From: Nocardiopsis chromatogenes YIM 90109
GTDB lineage: Bacteria; Actinomycetota; Actinomycetes; Streptosporangiales; Streptosporangiaceae
Direction: 5' to 3'
NCBI RefSeq assembly: GCF_000341185.1
Contig: NZ_ANBH01000004.1
Location: 21,473 to 57,312 of the forward strand
DNA: 35,840 bases
The translations under genes and the position numbers were made by a program. Positions within the stretch are counted from its first letter, which is position 1; the number at the start of each line of letters is the position of its first letter. The notes under the pieces are model-generated. The model searched no databases, was not told the DNA's origin, and saw nothing but the letters and a program-made list of their open reading frames with translations. Of the stretch, positions 33,959-35,840 are shown one piece after another.

Positions 33959-34017
33959 GGCGACGGCCCTCCCACTCCTCCGCCCGTGGGTTTTCGCAGG
34001 CCACAGCAGGGGCACCT

Positions 34018-34031
34018 CTGAATGCGTTCAG
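34018..34031. promoter_or_regulatory. Inverted repeat before the small secreted protein gene
   Basis: CTGAA-TGCG-TTCAG lies 30 bases before the start at 34061, possibly an operator. No promoter hexamers are convincing. Confidence 0.25.
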
Positions 34032-34060
34032 TGCGCACATGAATTCGGAGGGTAGTCGAC

Positions 34061-34456
34061 ATGCGGATGCTCCTGCGGGCGGGCACGGCGGCCGGTGCCG
34101 CCGTGCTGGCGATGGCGCCGGTCCCGGCGGCCCAGGCGGCCGGGACCGAATGCGAGACGGTCGCCTCGGCCCTGGACTCGACCGGCGCGGGACTGTGGAT
34201 CGAGGTCTGCGACCCGTACCGCGTCCGGGCCGGAGGCGAGGGCCTCTCCCCCGGCGACACGGTCGAGCTCCGGGAGGCGGGCAAGGGGATGCTCCTCGCC
34301 GAGGCGGTCGTCCCCGACGGGGAGGACGAGGCGGCCACCGAGTACTGGTCCGGGTACGTCGGCTACGGAGATGAGCGCCCGTACGGGCACGTGGCCTCCG
34401 TGGACCTCGGTGGGGACGGCTCGTTCGTCGTGCGCGACTACGGCCGCTCCCGCTGA
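34061..34456 (+). CDS. Small secreted protein of unknown function
   Basis: 131 residues with a classical signal peptide: MRMLLRAG followed by a hydrophobic Ala/Val core and APVPAAQA, cleavage after residue about 27. The mature part of about 104 residues is acidic, has two Cys (TECETV and IEVCDPY) that could form a disulfide, and ends in VRDYGRSR. No domain is recognised. The start ATG at 34061 has GGAGGG nine bases before. It is monocistronic, followed by a strong hairpin. It resembles in size the many small exported proteins of actinomycetes, some of which are protease inhibitors or adhesins, but nothing here decides the role. Confidence 0.82.
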   Translation: MRMLLRAGTAAGAAVLAMAPVPAAQAAGTECETVASALDSTGAGLWIEVCDPYRVRAGGEGLSPGDTVELREAGKGMLLAEAVVPDGEDEAATEYWSGYVGYGDERPYGHVASVDLGGDGSFVVRDYGRSR

Positions 34457-34474
34457 TCCGCGGGGGCGCCGACG

Positions 34475-34507
34475 CGTCGGACGGGGTCCAGCGGCTCCCG
34501 TCCGACG
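34475..34507. terminator. Bidirectional terminator
   Basis: Eleven-base stem (CGTCGGACGGG with CCCGTCCGACG) and an 11-base loop between the convergent secreted-protein and VOC genes. The left side also contains CCGACGCGTCGG, a 12-base palindrome offering an alternative fold. Confidence 0.75.
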
Positions 34508-34529
34508 GCGTACCCCGGGGCCCACACGG

Positions 34530-34934
34530 TCAGGCGGTGGCCGACGCGGGCCGCCTGGCGGGCTCGAACAGCTCGACGAGGTTGCCCGCCGGGTCCGCCA
34601 GCAGGATCTGGCGCCCGCCCGGCCCCGACACCTGCTCGCTGCGGAAGGACAGGCCCTCGGCCGCAAGGCGGTCGATCTCGGCGGACAGGTCGTCGACGAT
34701 GAGGTGGATGCGGTTGCGCCCGCCGGTGGCGGCCGCGTCCTCCGGCGTCGCGCGGGCGCCGGAGCTGGCCGGGCCGGACAGCAGCAGCCGCAGCCGCCCC
34801 CGGGTGACCTCGGCGAAGGCGGGCGCCGCGCTCATGCCCGCCTCGAAGCCGAGGTGGGCGGTGTAGAAGGTGACGGCCGCCTGGACGTCGTCGACGATGT
34901 AGCGGACGCTGGCGTGGTCGGTCTCTGCGGTCAT
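34530..34934 (-). CDS. VOC superfamily (glyoxalase/bleomycin resistance-like) protein
   Basis: 134 residues, two beta-alpha-beta-beta-beta halves of the vicinal oxygen chelate fold: VRYIVDDVQAAVTFYTAHLG at the start, RIHLIVDDLSAEIDRL near residue 75 and LLADPAGNLVELFEP near 113. Metal ligands would be His in RIHL and Glu in VELFEP. Coupled to the ArsR-phosphatase fusion by ATGA overlap, which suggests a role in arsenic handling, as VOC proteins such as ArsI-type C-As lyases do; the Cys pair of ArsI is not seen, so this is only context. Chelation of a drug or an aldehyde conjugate are alternatives. Confidence 0.87.
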   Translation of the reverse strand: MTAETDHASVRYIVDDVQAAVTFYTAHLGFEAGMSAAPAFAEVTRGRLRLLLSGPASSGARATPEDAAATGGRNRIHLIVDDLSAEIDRLAAEGLSFRSEQVSGPGGRQILLADPAGNLVELFEPARRPASATA

Positions 34935-35740
34935 GACCGCACCTCCGGGTGGGGCTGGTCGATGAGCACGGGCAGCAGGTGCCGGACGCGGGCCTCGATC
35001 TCGGCCGCCGTCCGCGCGAACCCCCCGTCCGCGCTCCTGTCCGCGTCCCCGTCCGCTCCCCGGCCGGCGGCCGGGGCGGGGTCGGGCACGCTCCAGTGGA
35101 TCCTCCGCGGCCGCCCCGGGAACTCCGGGCAGACCTCGCGCACGCGGTCGCACAGGGTCACGACGTAGTCGAACCGGCGGCCGGCCAGGGTGTCCAGGTG
35201 CCGGGGCCGCCGTTCGGCGATGTCGATGCCGTACCGCTCGCGCAGCACGCGAACGGCGGCCGGGTGGACGCGCTCCTTCGGGGCCGACCCGGCGTCGGCC
35301 GCCGCGACGCGTCCGCCGGTGCTGCGGCGCATCAGCGCCGCCGCGATGGGCGAGCGGGCGCTGTTGCCGGTACAGGCGAACAGCACCCGCGGCGGGTCGG
35401 GGAGCTCCGGGACCGCCGACGGGTCCGGCGGCACCGGCGGCACCATGCGCAGGGCCGGGTGCAGGGCGCCGCCGGCGGCGGCCAGCTCCCCGGCACAGCG
35501 CTCCAGGTCGAGCCGGTAGTAGGTGTCGCGGCCGTCGTGGCCGCTGCGCCGCGCGGCCACCAGGCCCCCGGCGCGCAGGCGGCGCAGGTGGTAGGAGACC
35601 AGGTTCTGCGGCTCGCCGACGCCCTCCGCCAGCTCGCGCACCCGCCGGTCACCCCCGGCCAGCACGGCGAGCAGCCGCCACCGCAGCGGATGGGCGGCGA
35701 GCTCGACGAACACCGGCGGCTCCGGGACCGTGGGATCCAT
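34931..35740 (-). CDS. ArsR-type repressor fused to LMW phosphatase/arsenate reductase
   Basis: A 269-residue fusion. Residues about 10-90 are an ArsR winged helix (HPLRWRLLAVLAGG, ELAEGVGEPQNLVSYHLRRL); the usual metal-sensing Cys pair is not evident there. Residues about 118-250 are a low-molecular-weight phosphatase-like arsenate reductase: VLFACTGNSARSPIAA holds the C-x5-R loop, DAGS follows, and VVTLCDRVREVCPEFP carries two Cys that could relay disulfide. Such fusions are known in actinomycetes and would link arsenate reduction to autoregulation. The start ATG at 35740 has no ribosome site; TATTCT lies seven bases upstream, so the message is likely leaderless. It overlaps the VOC gene by ATGA. 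Confidence 0.88.
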   Translation of the reverse strand: MDPTVPEPPVFVELAAHPLRWRLLAVLAGGDRRVRELAEGVGEPQNLVSYHLRRLRAGGLVAARRSGHDGRDTYYRLDLERCAGELAAAGGALHPALRMVPPVPPDPSAVPELPDPPRVLFACTGNSARSPIAAALMRRSTGGRVAAADAGSAPKERVHPAAVRVLRERYGIDIAERRPRHLDTLAGRRFDYVVTLCDRVREVCPEFPGRPRRIHWSVPDPAPAAGRGADGDADRSADGGFARTAAEIEARVRHLLPVLIDQPHPEVRS

Positions 35741-35747
35741 GTGAGCC

Positions 35748-35770
35748 AGAATACATCAAACCCATTTGAC
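35748..35770 (-). promoter_or_regulatory. Promoter and ArsR-type operator of the ars genes
   Basis: Minus-strand -10 TATTCT (35753-35748) ends seven bases before the ATG. The operator-like ATCAAA-CCCA-TTTGAC (35755-35770), with palindromic TCAAA/TTTGA arms, abuts it and resembles the ATCAA...TTGAT sites of ArsR/SmtB repressors. It lies between the two divergent starts and could control both. Confidence 0.6.
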
Positions 35771-35797
35771 GGAATAGGAGCGGCGGGAGGGGGCGGA

Positions 35798-35840
35798 ATG
35801 GGCGGCGACGGCGTGAGCGGGGCGGTTCCCCGGGCCTGCC
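35798..35840 (+). CDS. Possible start of a divergent gene, cut by the window edge
   Basis: ATG at 35798 with GGAGGGGG five to twelve bases upstream opens a frame of 14 residues (MGGDGVSGAVPRAC) that runs off the right edge. It is divergent from the ArsR fusion, where an arsenite transporter gene is often found, but nothing in 14 residues identifies it. Confidence 0.35.
   Translation, partial: MGGDGVSGAVPRAC

Noticed and set aside
1-35840. tRNA, rRNA, CRISPR arrays, insertion sequences or phage attachment sites
   Set aside because: I looked for cloverleaf-type genes with GTTC loops, evenly spaced repeats and transposase motifs and saw none. A covariance-model scan would be decisive.

Overview
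The window looks like chromosome from a high-GC actinomycete, most likely a Nocardiopsis-like member of the Nocardiopsaceae. This is inferred from the very high G+C, strong G/C preference at third codon positions, frequent GTG starts, ATGA/GTGA/TTGA stop-start overlaps, and the gene content (class II DAHP synthase, cory-CC-star protein, FHA/DUF151 genes). No sequence search was possible, so the genus is a guess.

Layout. (1) 1-7595, plus strand: the end of an MFS exporter gene, a 1.3-kb non-coding stretch carrying a direct repeat and a 30-bp perfect palindrome, then four overlapping genes: two IucA/IucC-type siderophore synthetases, an HpcH/HpaI-family enzyme resembling the SbnG citrate synthase, and a PLP decarboxylase resembling SbnH. 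This is the logic of staphyloferrin B synthesis; the genes for 2,3-diaminopropionate supply and a third synthetase would have to lie to the left. (2) 8114-14643, minus strand: L-rhamnose catabolism (MFS transporter, RhaM mutarotase, RhaI isomerase, aldolase/dehydrogenase fusion, RhaB kinase). Divergent from it, at 15182-16618, is a Tat-exported beta-propeller protein with ulvan-lyase-like active-site residues. Both promoters carry a LacI-type operator just downstream, so a secreted lyase and sugar catabolism are probably one regulon. (3) 16686-24262, minus strand: a phenazine operon in the order leader peptide, phzC, phzD, phzE, small unknown gene, phzG, phzB, methyltransferase, phzF. The 32-residue leader ORF has a duplicated Shine-Dalgarno segment and is coupled to a TTG start of phzC. 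(4) 24867-29815, minus strand: housekeeping genes: DUF151 nuclease-like protein, zinc-ribbon/FHA protein with a GarA-like ETTS motif, GDP-mannose pyrophosphorylase with a degenerate phosphomannomutase domain, and a CDP-alcohol phosphatidyltransferase. (5) 29972-32947, minus strand: CstA, a cory-CC-star protein and an ArsA-like ATPase in one operon, with a palindrome filling the promoter spacer. (6) 33122-35840: a possible flavin split-barrel protein, a small secreted protein, then an ArsR-LMW phosphatase fusion with a VOC protein, and perhaps the start of a divergent gene at the right edge.

The most unusual items are the beta-propeller lyase tied to rhamnose catabolism by matched operators, the phenazine leader peptide and small internal gene, the staphyloferrin-B-like operon in an actinomycete, and the CstA/cory-CC-star/ArsA operon.
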